In this document: one piece after another, positions 46,111 through 55,362 of the stretch
Layout: the number at the start of each line of letters is the position of its first letter
Numbering within the stretch: position 1 is the first letter of the stretch
NCBI RefSeq assembly: GCF_901542335.1
Contig: NZ_LR594036.1
Coordinates: 1,922,001-1,986,000, forward strand
Reading direction: 5' to 3'
Length of the DNA: 64,000 nt
Source of the DNA: Streptococcus porcinus
GTDB lineage: Bacteria; Bacillota; Bacilli; Lactobacillales; Streptococcaceae
Notes under the pieces: model-generated
What the model was told of the DNA's origin: nothing
What the model saw: only the letters and a program-made list of their open reading frames with translations
Databases searched by the model: none
Made by a program: the position numbers and the translations under genes

Positions 46111-46765
46111 CCAAAGCCAACCTTAATGTTTGGACTTGAGAAACTAAATCATCAGCTTTAAAGAGATAAGAGCCTGCCACAAAAACATTGGCACCCGCTT
46201 TGGCACAGGCTGCAATCGTTTTGTCATCGACGCCACCGTCAACTTCAATATCAAAGTCTAAACCAGCCCTTTGACGCATCTCAACAACTTTTTTAACCTT
46301 GTCTAAACACTCTGGAATGAAGGCTTGACCTCCAAAGCCAGGATTTACTGTCATAATCAGAACTTGATCAACCAAGGATAAGAGAGGCTCAATGGCACTT
46401 ACTGGCGTTCCAGGATTGATAACAAGGCCAGCTTTCATACCAGCTGTTCTAATTTTTTGTAGGGCACCATGAATATGATGAGTGCTCTCAACATGGATTG
46501 TCATAATATCGGCACCTGCTTGCGCATAAGCTTCCACATAACGCTCAGGATTAATCACCATCAAGTGACAATCAAAAACCAGTCTGCTATGTTTGCGCAT
46601 ACTAGCGACTACGTCTGCACCAAAGCTAATATTAGGAACAAATTGACCGTCCATAATATCAATATGAACATACTCAGCATCTGTTTCCTCAATACGTTTT
46701 AACTCTGCGGCAAAATTAGCATAGTCAGCCGCTAAAATAGAAGGTGCAATTTTGTGACTTGTCAT
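46103..46765 (-). CDS. rpe: Ribulose-phosphate 3-epimerase
   Basis: 220-residue TIM-barrel enzyme of the pentose phosphate pathway (HKIAPSILAADYAN; HIDIMDGQFVPN; MTVNPGFGGQ; EVDGGV). I start at the ATG at 46765, with AGGG eight bases upstream, in preference to an in-frame TTG two codons earlier. Confidence 0.95.
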   Translation of the reverse strand: MTSHKIAPSILAADYANFAAELKRIEETDAEYVHIDIMDGQFVPNISFGADVVASMRKHSRLVFDCHLMVINPERYVEAYAQAGADIMTIHVESTHHIHGALQKIRTAGMKAGLVINPGTPVSAIEPLLSLVDQVLIMTVNPGFGGQAFIPECLDKVKKVVEMRQRAGLDFDIEVDGGVDDKTIAACAKAGANVFVAGSYLFKADDLVSQVQTLRLALDA

Positions 46766-46775
46766 GTTCAATACC

Positions 46776-47648
46776 CTACTTTCTTTTAATTACTTTCTTA
46801 AAGGTTTCGCGCCGGTTTTCGATTTCACTGAGGAATTGTAAATAGTTATCATAGCGCCTTTGCCATATCCGGCCTGCCTTTACTGCAGCGATGACAGCAC
46901 ATTGCGGTTCGTGACGATGGCTACAGGATCTAAATTTACAGTTATGGCTAAAATGTCTGATTTCAGGAAAAGCTTCACTAAGGTCCTCTCCATTATCAAT
47001 AGCGTAATCTAAGTTGGAAAAACCTGGCGTATCAGCTATTTTCCCGCCGTTAACATTATAAAAACTAACAGCACGTGTCGTGTGGCGTCCGCGCCCTAAA
47101 CTACCAGAGATTGCTGCCGTCTCGAGGCCTAGTTCTGGAGAAATTTTGTTAAGAAGTGTTGATTTACCGACGCCAGTCTGTCCCATAAAGACTGTTACTT
47201 TCTCTCTTAAATGTGGTAAAAGCTGACCAAGAGACATAGCAAAATTATAACCTACCTGCTCATAATGACGCCTGGCATCTTCAATAGCTGTCAGATCTTG
47301 AAGTAGGTCAAGTTTAGAAATATAAACAATTGGCCTAATACTTTTATTTTCCAACAAAACCAAAAAACGGTCCAAAAGGTTACTGTTAAAATCAGGTTCC
47401 TTGGCCGACATAATAACAACAGCTTGGTCAATATTAACAATAGGAGGTCTGACTAGCTCATTTTTACGTTCATGTATGGCTAGAATATAACCTTCCGAGT
47501 TATTCTCTGCTGTAAAGTCAACAAAATCGCCTACATAGGGAACCTGTCCTTTTTTTCTAAAATTTCCACGCGCACGTGTTTGGTAAACTCTTCCTTCAGA
47601 CTCGACATAATAAAAGCCGGCCAAAGATTTAATAATTCTTCCTTGCAA
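46776..47648 (-). CDS. rsgA: Ribosome small subunit-dependent GTPase RsgA
   Basis: 290-residue circularly permuted GTPase for 30S maturation: OB domain, G4-like [19 protein letters not shown] (about 159-170), DTPGFSNLD, and a C-terminal zinc knuckle ([14 protein letters not shown]). First gene of a leftward run with rpe and thiamine pyrophosphokinase. Confidence 0.95.
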   Translation of the reverse strand: MQGRIIKSLAGFYYVESEGRVYQTRARGNFRKKGQVPYVGDFVDFTAENNSEGYILAIHERKNELVRPPIVNIDQAVVIMSAKEPDFNSNLLDRFLVLLENKSIRPIVYISKLDLLQDLTAIEDARRHYEQVGYNFAMSLGQLLPHLREKVTVFMGQTGVGKSTLLNKISPELGLETAAISGSLGRGRHTTRAVSFYNVNGGKIADTPGFSNLDYAIDNGEDLSEAFPEIRHFSHNCKFRSCSHRHEPQCAVIAAVKAGRIWQRRYDNYLQFLSEIENRRETFKKVIKRK

Positions 47649-47779
47649 ATGAACTCCTCGTAATCATAATAACTTCATTATAGCAAAAATAAGTCTTTAA
47701 TTCAGCAGATTTACGTTTTCCCTTATGACAATTTTTTTAAATTTTTTCCTGAATCTCTCTAAAAAACGATGCAAATTAA

Positions 47780-47808
47780 TTGCAGCTCATTTAGGTTTAT
47801 GATATAGT
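47780..47808 (+). promoter_or_regulatory. Promoter of the DHA2 efflux gene
   Basis: TTGCAG and TATAGT with a 17-base spacer, giving a leader of about 75 bases to the ATG at 47891. The rest of the 242-base gap 47649-47890 is AT-rich without other structure. Confidence 0.7.
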
Positions 47809-47890
47809 TCTCAGGGTAACTATGTTGATTTCTGAAATTTTAATATATTGTAGCGTCAGCATACTCATAATTCATTTAAAGGAGAGAAGA

Positions 47891-49390
47891 ATGTCAACAG
47901 ATTATAACGTTGATATACACGGCAAGCCTTTTAATCGGACGACTATGGTTATTTTGCTATTAGTCGCTACCTTTGCCGGTATTTTAAATCAAACCAGTCT
48001 CGGTACCGCGATACCGACATTGATGGACAGTTTCCATATTAACTTAGCAACAGCTCAACAAGCAACCACGTGGTTCCTATTAGCAAATGGGATTATGATT
48101 CCTGTTTCAGCTTACCTTGCCACTCGTTTTTCAACCAAGTGGCTCTATGTGTCAGCTTACGCTATATTGGTTGTCGGACTACTAATCACAACCTTAGCAC
48201 CTACATCCAATTGGACCCTTTTTCTAGTAGGTCGAATTATTCAGGCTGTTGCGGTTGGAATTACTATGCCCTTAATGCAGGTGGTAATGGTCAATATTTA
48301 CCCAGCTGAACAAAGGGGAGCTGCAATGGGACTTAGTGGCTTAGTAGTTGGACTAGCTCCTGCAATTGGACCTACCTTTGCAGGTTGGTTATTAAAGCAC
48401 GATATCATCTTGTTCGGTCATAATTTAGCTTGGCGTGCTATTTTTGTTTTACCATTAATTATCTTAACTATTTCATTTTTTCTATCACCCATTTTTATCA
48501 AAGATGTTATCCCCAACAAAAAAATGACCTTGGATTTTCCTTCCTTTATTTTATCTATTATAGGATTTGGTCTTTTTCTCTGGGGATTCACCAACGTGGC
48601 TAGTGATGGCTGGGAAAACCTGACTAATGTTATCATTCCAATTCTTGTAGGGATTGTTATCATTGCAATCTTTATCCGACGACAATTAACTTTAGAACAA
48701 CCTTTCCTAGATATTCGTGTGTTCAAGGTTAAACAGTTCTCTATTACCACACTTGCCATCGCCTTATCTATGATGGCTATGATGGGAGTGGAAATGATGC
48801 TACCTCTGTATTTACAAAACGTACATGGTTTATCTGCCCTTGATTCTGGACTTGTCCTACTACCTGGAGCTCTAATCATGGGAATTATCAGTCCCCTCGC
48901 TGGGAGCGCCTATGATAAAGTTGGTGCTCGTCGACTTGCCTTAATTGGCTTTACTATTCTTGGTATCGGAACTATTCCTTTTATTTTCCTTACTGGAACA
49001 ACACCTGACCACTATATTACCCTATTATATGCCGTTCGTATGTTTGGTATTGCCATGATTATGATGCCTTTAACAGCTTCAGCTATGAGTGCACTACCAC
49101 CTCATGAGGCTGCTCACGGAACAGCTTCAAACAATACAGCTCGTCAAATTGCATCAGCCATTGTCGTTGCCTTATTATCAAGTGTAACTCAAAACGTTAT
49201 CAACAATAATAAACCTTCAAAATTATTACAAGAGCAAAACCCACTAGAATATGCTTCTAAATTGTTAGATGCTAGTCTAAAAGGTTTCCATATCTCCTTT
49301 ACTATTGGATTATCCTTTGCAATTATTGGTTTTGTCGTTGCCCTCTTTCTCCGTCGAGGAAAAGTTATTGAAGTAGGAAAGGAGCTTTAA
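47891..49390 (+). CDS. DHA2-family (14-helix) MFS drug efflux protein
   Basis: 499 residues, about 14 helices. The MFS motif C-like region is GLSGLVVGLAPAIGPTFAGWLL (read in pieces, about 137-158), and TSLGTAIPTLMDSFHI is the helix-1 motif of drug:H+ antiporters. The start at 47891 is fixed by AAAGGAGAGAAG; an in-frame ATG upstream has no site. LmrB-like pumps paired with a DUF4811 gene export lincosamides or bile-type compounds; the substrate here is not shown. Confidence 0.88.
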   Translation: MSTDYNVDIHGKPFNRTTMVILLLVATFAGILNQTSLGTAIPTLMDSFHINLATAQQATTWFLLANGIMIPVSAYLATRFSTKWLYVSAYAILVVGLLITTLAPTSNWTLFLVGRIIQAVAVGITMPLMQVVMVNIYPAEQRGAAMGLSGLVVGLAPAIGPTFAGWLLKHDIILFGHNLAWRAIFVLPLIILTISFFLSPIFIKDVIPNKKMTLDFPSFILSIIGFGLFLWGFTNVASDGWENLTNVIIPILVGIVIIAIFIRRQLTLEQPFLDIRVFKVKQFSITTLAIALSMMAMMGVEMMLPLYLQNVHGLSALDSGLVLLPGALIMGIISPLAGSAYDKVGARRLALIGFTILGIGTIPFIFLTGTTPDHYITLLYAVRMFGIAMIMMPLTASAMSALPPHEAAHGTASNNTARQIASAIVVALLSSVTQNVINNNKPSKLLQEQNPLEYASKLLDASLKGFHISFTIGLSFAIIGFVVALFLRRGKVIEVGKEL

Positions 49391-49391
49391 G

Positions 49392-50108
49392 ATGATTCTA
49401 TTAATCATTGCCTTAGCAACTGTGCTGTCCTTTGTGACATGGATGTATATTCCCAAACAGCTGGTAAGATATCTTTTGGGAACTCTGTCACTACTTAGTC
49501 TACTAGCTAGCACCCTCTATCTAACAGACCACTTTGTTAACCACCGAGGTATGACAGTTGACACAAAGATCAACAAACAGGAAATTTATTCTGCTGGTGA
49601 TGTTAAAGCTAACTTTGGCCTTCTCATTGCTAAAAAGATTGGTACGAAATCAGACCACCATGTACTCATCTATAGAGAGCATAAAGAAGATCAAAAACCC
49701 AAAGCCCATTTTGTTCCTAACAGAAAGAAAATAAATCAAGCCACCAAAATATCTGCTAACTACAAGCAAACTGATAGTGATAAGGCCTATTTGATAACCA
49801 CTACCAAACGGTATGTTTGGAAAACTCACCTTGATAAACTTATGTTTGGCTTTGGAGGAGAAACTAATGAACTGATTTCGCAAAAAGCGGAGGCGGTCAT
49901 CCCAAGGGATTATTGGCTAGTGGTCACACCAAAGCAGGCGCAACAATTAGCTAGCCTTGCCCCTCAATTAAAAGCTGACCAAGAAAAAGCATTAAAAGCT
50001 AATCCTCAGTTAACTTTCAAAATGCAAGTTTTAGCCAAAGAAAATCCCAAAGCACTAAGCAAATTGCAAGTAGACCAATTAAAAAAAGCATTAGGAATGA
50101 TTGAATAA
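49392..50108 (+). CDS. DUF4811 membrane-anchored protein, partner of the efflux pump
   Basis: 238 residues: two N-terminal hydrophobic segments (about 1-20 and 25-46), then an extracytoplasmic basic domain. It starts one base after the pump stop, so they are co-translated. DUF4811 proteins are regularly found beside DHA2 pumps in lactobacilli and streptococci; the molecular role is unknown. Confidence 0.78.
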   Translation: MILLIIALATVLSFVTWMYIPKQLVRYLLGTLSLLSLLASTLYLTDHFVNHRGMTVDTKINKQEIYSAGDVKANFGLLIAKKIGTKSDHHVLIYREHKEDQKPKAHFVPNRKKINQATKISANYKQTDSDKAYLITTTKRYVWKTHLDKLMFGFGGETNELISQKAEAVIPRDYWLVVTPKQAQQLASLAPQLKADQEKALKANPQLTFKMQVLAKENPKALSKLQVDQLKKALGMIE

Positions 50109-50114
50109 TAAAAG

Positions 50115-50333
50115 CCATGTCAGGTTGACATGGTTTAGAACGTAAACAAACTCCTAACAATAAAAAAATGTGAATAGTCTTGCGTAAAATGACACGATAT
50201 TAAACTCTAAAAAACGTTGATATTCCAATGTTTCTGAGAGTTTTTACTTTTCATAATAAAGAAAAAAGATTGAAGAAAATTGTCCAAAATGGACTTTTTC
50301 TTCAATCTGAACCATGTCAGATTGACATGGTTT
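50115..50333. repeat. Dispersed repeat element, copy A, flanked by a duplicated terminator hairpin
   Basis: A non-coding core (about 50137-50311) is nearly 90 percent identical by eye to the core at 59744-59916. It is flanked by CCATGTCAGGTTGACATGG (50115-50133) and CCATGTCAGATTGACATGG (50312-50330), each followed by TTT: the terminator of the DUF4811 gene is present twice with one substitution. The core contains two palindromes, AAACTCT...AGAGTTT and GATTGAAGAAAA...TTTTTCTTCAATC. No ORF and no clear terminal inverted repeats. Confidence 0.75.
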
Positions 50334-50357
50334 TTATTATCTGGAGATAAGCTGTCA

Positions 50358-51917
50358 CTAACCTGCCAAAAGTACTAGGAAAACTAACATACCACCACCG
50401 AAAATAAGTAGAAAAGCGACAACCGGCCATACAAATTTCAGCCAATGTGAATACTTCATATCTAGCATTTGAAGAGTTGCCATAACCAAACCGGTGGGCG
50501 CTAAAAATAGCATAGCATACTGTCCAAACTGATAGGCCATAACAACAAGATATCGTGGTATTCCCACTGTATCAGCCAAAGGGGCCAGAATAGGCATAGA
50601 CAAGACAGCGAGGCCTGATGAAGACGGAACAACAAAGCCCAAAAAGAAGTAAATAATCATCATCACGATAATAAAGACTGGACCACTTACATGCGAAGCG
50701 ACTTTTGAAGCACCAAATAGCATCGTGTCAGATATAAAACCTTGGTTTAATATGATATTAATACCTCTCGCTAAACCAATAATCAAGGATACTCCAATTA
50801 AACTAGCTGCTCCATTGACAAATTCGTCAACGACTTCCTTTTCACCAATTCCGTTTGGACCTGTTGCCGCAAGAAACATTATAACTATCGTAATAGCCAA
50901 AAAAGAGGATGCCATTGTTGGAAACCACCAACCTTGAGACATAATACCCCAAACCATCAAAGGAAAGGAAATCGTAAACAAAACAAGTATAATTTTTTGT
51001 CTAATAGTAAATTTTGCTTCTGAAATTCCTGCCACTAACCCCCATTTTTTATTAAACTCTTCTCGATCTTCATAGGAATAAGAAAAACTTGGATCAGCTT
51101 TGATTTTTTTAGCATACCAATAAAGATAGGAAACAACAAAGATGGCACCTGCAATACAACCAAACATCCGCCATTCTAAACCTTCTGTAAAGCTAATACC
51201 AGCTGCATTTGAAGCAATGACTGATGAAAACGGATTAATTGTTGAGAAAGAAGTTCCCACCGAGCTGGCCAAGAAAATTGCTCCAACACAGATGATGGAA
51301 TCATAACCCATAGCCAAAAAAACAGGGACCAAAATCGGATAAAATGCAACAGCTTCTTCTTCAATACCACATAGCGTACCACCTAACACCATTAATAATG
51401 ACACTAAGAAAATCAGTGTGAACTCTCGACCTTTAGTTTTTCTCGTCAAAGCAATTAATCCAGATTCAAAGGCTCCGCTTCGACGAACCACCCCTATCAT
51501 ACCTCCAAGAACCATTATAAAAACCATTATATCTACAGCTTCAATAGTTCCCTTGACCATGCTTGTTGTAATGTCACTTGGTCTAGCAGGATTTTGTTTT
51601 AACCTTTTGTAGGTGTTTGGTACAGAAATGGGTTTGCTAATGGCTCCTGAAGTAAACTCTTTAATTTTTATATTGACACCAATTTTATCCAACTCTTTTT
51701 GCGTTGCTGCGACATTTTTGACCTTTCCTGAAGGTTCGGTGATCATTAATTTAGACGTTTCAGAATTATAGAGTAATTTTGCATAAGAGCCTGACGGTAT
51801 AATATAAGTTGCCATTACTGCAATTATCGTCAAGATAAATAGTATCGTGAAGGCACCTGGCATTCGAAAAGCTTTTTTTGCCACTATCCCTTCATTTTTA
51901 GTTTTACCTATTATCAT
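50358..51917 (-). CDS. YfcC-family (ArcD/DcuC-like) basic amino acid or citrulline transporter
   Basis: 519 residues with about 12-13 helices and a long extracellular loop between helices 1 and 2 (about 40-100). The GTLCGIEEEAVAFYPILVPV and SSVGTSFSTINPFSSVIASNAAG segments (read in pieces) are those of the YfcC/DcuC family. The start at 51917 follows AAAGGGAG. Third gene after arcB and arcC, suggesting exchange of citrulline, ornithine or arginine; the substrate is inferred. Confidence 0.82.
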   Translation of the reverse strand: MIIGKTKNEGIVAKKAFRMPGAFTILFILTIIAVMATYIIPSGSYAKLLYNSETSKLMITEPSGKVKNVAATQKELDKIGVNIKIKEFTSGAISKPISVPNTYKRLKQNPARPSDITTSMVKGTIEAVDIMVFIMVLGGMIGVVRRSGAFESGLIALTRKTKGREFTLIFLVSLLMVLGGTLCGIEEEAVAFYPILVPVFLAMGYDSIICVGAIFLASSVGTSFSTINPFSSVIASNAAGISFTEGLEWRMFGCIAGAIFVVSYLYWYAKKIKADPSFSYSYEDREEFNKKWGLVAGISEAKFTIRQKIILVLFTISFPLMVWGIMSQGWWFPTMASSFLAITIVIMFLAATGPNGIGEKEVVDEFVNGAASLIGVSLIIGLARGINIILNQGFISDTMLFGASKVASHVSGPVFIIVMMIIYFFLGFVVPSSSGLAVLSMPILAPLADTVGIPRYLVVMAYQFGQYAMLFLAPTGLVMATLQMLDMKYSHWLKFVWPVVAFLLIFGGGMLVFLVLLAG

Positions 51918-51966
51918 ATCATTTCTCCCTTTAAGTTGGTTATTTGTATCGAAGGCTAATAGCATA

Positions 51967-52009
51967 GAAAAAGGCATGAAAAACAGATAATCACTGATCT
52001 TTTCATGCC
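51967..52009 (-). terminator. Intra-operon terminator-like hairpin between arcC and the transporter
   Basis: GGCATGAAAA (51973-51982) and TTTTCATGCC (52000-52009) pair perfectly and are followed leftward by TTTTTC. Likely partial termination before the transporter gene. Confidence 0.7.
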
Positions 52010-52019
52010 TCCAAAGCTT

Positions 52020-52952
52020 TTATTTAGTAATGTGTGTGCCAGTAACACCATTTAAAGCTTTTTCCAGGCTATCTAAAGAGGTTATGATTGCTTTTCCGTT
52101 TGGATTATGATCAAGGAAACTCAAACAAGCCATTATTTTAGGCAACATACTACCCTTGGCAAATTCTCCATGTTTAACATAGTCAATCAGCTCCCCGGTC
52201 TTTACCTGGGTCAGTTTTTCTTGATTTTCTTTCCCGTAGTGAATGTAAACATGCTCAACAGCCGTTAGAATAATTAATTGATCTGCCTCAAGTTTGCCTG
52301 CTAGCAAAGCACTAGATTGGTCTTTATCAATAACGGCTGCAACACCTTTATAACTGCCACTTGAACCCTTAATTACTGGGACACCGCCGCCACCACCTGC
52401 AATGACTAAAGTTCCTGCTTCAATGAGGGTCTTTATACTAGCTAATTCCAAAATCTCTATTGGTTGAGGAGAAGCTACAACTCGTCGATAACCCCGCCCG
52501 GCATCTTCAACAAAAGTATAGCCTTTTTCAGTAGCTATTTTTTCAGATGTTTCTTTATCATAAAAACTTCCTATTGGCTTTGTGAGATTTTGAAAGGCGC
52601 TATCTTTAGGATCAACTTCTATTTGCGTCACAAGGGTCGCAACTTCTTTAGTGATACCTTCTTTACCTATTTCATTTAATAAACTTTGTTGAAGGTGGTA
52701 ACCAATATAACCCTGACTCATAGCACCACACTCAGGGAAGGGAAATGCTGCTCCTTGTCCGTTTTCTGCCGCATAATTCATCCCTAAATTAATTGCTCCG
52801 ACTTGTGGCCCGTTCCCATGACTGATAACAACTTCATGGCCGGCTTTAATAAGTGAAACAAGCGATTTAGCTGTTCCCTTGACCAGCTCAAGTTGTTCCT
52901 CCGGTGAATTTCCTAAAGCATTCCCGCCTAATGCAACGACTATCTTTGTCAT
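52020..52952 (-). CDS. arcC: Carbamate kinase
   Basis: 310-residue enzyme making ATP from carbamoyl phosphate and ADP. Signatures: [26 protein letters not shown], and [11 protein letters not shown]. It follows arcB by 12 bases, completing the energy-yielding half of citrulline breakdown. Confidence 0.95.
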   Translation of the reverse strand: MTKIVVALGGNALGNSPEEQLELVKGTAKSLVSLIKAGHEVVISHGNGPQVGAINLGMNYAAENGQGAAFPFPECGAMSQGYIGYHLQQSLLNEIGKEGITKEVATLVTQIEVDPKDSAFQNLTKPIGSFYDKETSEKIATEKGYTFVEDAGRGYRRVVASPQPIEILELASIKTLIEAGTLVIAGGGGGVPVIKGSSGSYKGVAAVIDKDQSSALLAGKLEADQLIILTAVEHVYIHYGKENQEKLTQVKTGELIDYVKHGEFAKGSMLPKIMACLSFLDHNPNGKAIITSLDSLEKALNGVTGTHITK

Positions 52953-52964
52953 AATACAGACCCC

Positions 52965-53963
52965 CTAGTCGCCCAAGGTAGCTACCATAACTGCTTTAAT
53001 GGTATGCATACGGTTTTCAGCTTCTTGGAAGACTACAGAATGAGGTCCTTCAAAAACTTCATCAGAAACTTCCATTTCTTTTAGACCATATTTATCATAG
53101 ATTTCTTTACCTACTTTTGTGTCTATGTTATGGAAGGAAGGCAAGCAATGCTCAAAAATTACATTAGGATTCTTTGTCATTTCAATCATTTTCTGAGTTA
53201 CTCGGTAAGGCTCTAAGAGTGCAATCCTCTCTTTCCAAACTTCATCTGCTTCACCCATTGACACCCAAACATCTGTATAAAGAACATCTGAGTTAAGGAC
53301 TCCTTTTTCAATATCATCTGTAATTTCAATGACAGCACCTGTACTCTTAGCTATCTCTTGACACTTCTTCAAAAGCTCTGGATCGGGATTTAAATCTTTG
53401 GGACAAACTAAATGATAGGTCATACCGACAATTGAAGCCCCAATCATCAAAGCGTTAGCAACATTATTCCTACCATCTCCGACATAGGTAAAGCGAATCT
53501 CTTTGTAAGGTTTTTGAAGACACTCTTTTGCAGTCAAAAAATCAGCTAATACTTGCGTTGGGTGGTCAGCATCTGTTAAACCATTCCATACTGGAACCCC
53601 TGCAAATTCTGCAAGAGTTTCAACAGTTTTTTGAGAAAAGCCACGATATTCAATACCATCATACATCCCACCAAGAACACGTGCAGTATCTTTTGCGGTT
53701 TCTTTTTTACCCATTTGACTTCCTGTTGGCCCCAGGTAAGTAACGCGAGCCCCTTGATCGTAAGCAGCAACCTCAAATGCACAACGGGTACGGGTTGAAT
53801 CTTTCTCAAAAATGAGGGCAATGTTTTTTCCAACTAATTTTTGTTGTTCAATGCCCGCATACTTAGCACGCTTCAAATCTTCAGAGAGATTTAAGAGAAA
53901 TTCAACTTCCTGTGTTGTGAAATCCAATAAGGTTAGAAAATTACGGTTTCGTAAATTTTTCAT
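52965..53963 (-). CDS. arcB: Ornithine carbamoyltransferase, catabolic
   Basis: 332 residues. The carbamoyl-phosphate loop [24 protein letters not shown] and HCLPSFHN are present, and the DVWVSMGE segment carries the SMG motif that separates ornithine from putrescine carbamoyltransferases. Next to arcC it should run toward carbamoyl phosphate plus ornithine. No arginine deiminase gene accompanies it. AAAGGAGG precedes the ATG. Confidence 0.92.
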   Translation of the reverse strand: MKNLRNRNFLTLLDFTTQEVEFLLNLSEDLKRAKYAGIEQQKLVGKNIALIFEKDSTRTRCAFEVAAYDQGARVTYLGPTGSQMGKKETAKDTARVLGGMYDGIEYRGFSQKTVETLAEFAGVPVWNGLTDADHPTQVLADFLTAKECLQKPYKEIRFTYVGDGRNNVANALMIGASIVGMTYHLVCPKDLNPDPELLKKCQEIAKSTGAVIEITDDIEKGVLNSDVLYTDVWVSMGEADEVWKERIALLEPYRVTQKMIEMTKNPNVIFEHCLPSFHNIDTKVGKEIYDKYGLKEMEVSDEVFEGPHSVVFQEAENRMHTIKAVMVATLGD

Positions 53964-53994
53964 TGCTTATTACCTCCTTTTTATTTATACTTAG

Positions 53995-54044
53995 ATTATA
54001 GTTAGCGCTTTCACAAAGCTTCAATAATATTCAAAAATCTTCAA
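53995..54044 (-). promoter_or_regulatory. arcBC promoter with a cre site and three 10-bp-spaced TTCAA repeats
   Basis: Read leftward: TTGAAG (54019-54024) and TATAAT (53995-54000), 18-base spacer. The cre-like GTGAAAGCGCTAACT (54000-54014) matches the CcpA consensus at 14 of 15 positions and covers the spacer. Upstream, TTCAA occurs at 54020, 54030 and 54040, an exact 10-bp helical period, the first copy touching the -35. The adjacent divergent response regulator (55363-56211) is the obvious candidate to bind there. Confidence 0.7.
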
Positions 54045-54066
54045 ATAGAAATTTTTAGGAATTGAT

Positions 54067-55362
54067 ATGCTTGATATTTTAACCGAAAATCATCTTGAAA
54101 GACGACAACGGATTGTTATTGCCGCTATTACTATTGCTTTAGCTGCACAGATACATATTTCAACAATTACTGATGGTTTTATCCTAACTTTGTCTCTCTT
54201 CATCTTGCCAGTTTTTTTATACTTTAATGATGATGTGAACCCTTTCCATATTTGTTTAGGAATTGCAGCAGTTTCTCCAATCTTTAGAGGGCTTATTTTG
54301 GCCCTTGTAGGAAAATCAGCATCTCTGAAAATCTTAGAATTTGTTTTTACTGATGTTGTATTCTACTTGTGTTACGGATTCTGTTTTTATTTTCTATATT
54401 GGAGCCGTTCCTATCGAAATAAAGGAACGTTTTTTCTAGCCATCATTATCTGTGACTATCTTTCGAATATCTTAGAAATTAGTTTATTACTCAATTTTAA
54501 GAATTATACCGTCAGTATTTTCCAGATCCTTTTTCTAACCGCCTTGGTAAGAGCTTTAATAAGCTGCGCACTGGCCTACACTTATAGTTATCTGACCCTC
54601 TTACTTCTTAAGGATTACCACGAACAGCGTTACTATTATTTTATTTGGTCAACTTCTGCTGTTAAAAGTGAAGTTTACTTTATGCAGAAAAACATTCTTG
54701 AGATTGAAAACATCATGAAAAATGCTTATCTTCTTGACAAAGAGTTAGCTAAACATCACTTACCTCAAGAATACCAACATTTATCTTTAGACATCGCAAG
54801 AGATGTGCACGAAATTAAAAAGGATTACCAAAATGTTATCAAAGGACTTGGTACTTACTTTAGTGTAGAAAACGAATCAAGTATGACCGTAAAAGATATT
54901 TTTAGAATTGCTCTGTCATATATCCGTAGCCTAATTCAAGCACATCAGCAAGACATCATTATTACCGAGCATATTCAAAGCAAGACGACCATTACCAACT
55001 ATTATTTTCTCCTTACAATCGTGTCCAATATTGTGTTGAATGCTGTGGAAGCTATTGGGGACCAAAAAAATGGTACTATTATTGTTTCAACACAAGAAAA
55101 CGACCAAAACCTTAGCATCACCATCACTGATAACGGCCCTGGCATTTCTGATAAGATGAAAAAGTTTATTTTTCAATCTGGTTTTTCAACAAAATTTAAT
55201 GCAAATGGGGATATTTACCGTGGAATAGGGTTATCAAATGTTAAAGTTATTGTTGAAGAACAATTTAAAGGAAGTATAACCTGTTCTGACAACCAACCTA
55301 AAGGTGCTATTTTTACTATTAATTTAAGCAAGAAGCAATTAGTAACTGGAGTGAGTGAATGA
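54067..55362 (+). CDS. GlnK-type sensor histidine kinase
   Basis: 431 residues with an N-terminal membrane domain of about six helices (15-185). The likely phosphorylated His is H248 in DVHEIKKDYQ, followed by an ATPase domain with N-box IVLNAVEAIGD, DNGPGIS and GIGLSNVKV. It resembles the GlnK/YcbA group that pairs with GlnL-type regulators for amino-acid transport or catabolism. AGGA lies six bases before the ATG, and the response-regulator ATG directly follows its stop codon. Confidence 0.85.
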   Translation: MLDILTENHLERRQRIVIAAITIALAAQIHISTITDGFILTLSLFILPVFLYFNDDVNPFHICLGIAAVSPIFRGLILALVGKSASLKILEFVFTDVVFYLCYGFCFYFLYWSRSYRNKGTFFLAIIICDYLSNILEISLLLNFKNYTVSIFQILFLTALVRALISCALAYTYSYLTLLLLKDYHEQRYYYFIWSTSAVKSEVYFMQKNILEIENIMKNAYLLDKELAKHHLPQEYQHLSLDIARDVHEIKKDYQNVIKGLGTYFSVENESSMTVKDIFRIALSYIRSLIQAHQQDIIITEHIQSKTTITNYYFLLTIVSNIVLNAVEAIGDQKNGTIIVSTQENDQNLSITITDNGPGISDKMKKFIFQSGFSTKFNANGDIYRGIGLSNVKVIVEEQFKGSITCSDNQPKGAIFTINLSKKQLVTGVSE

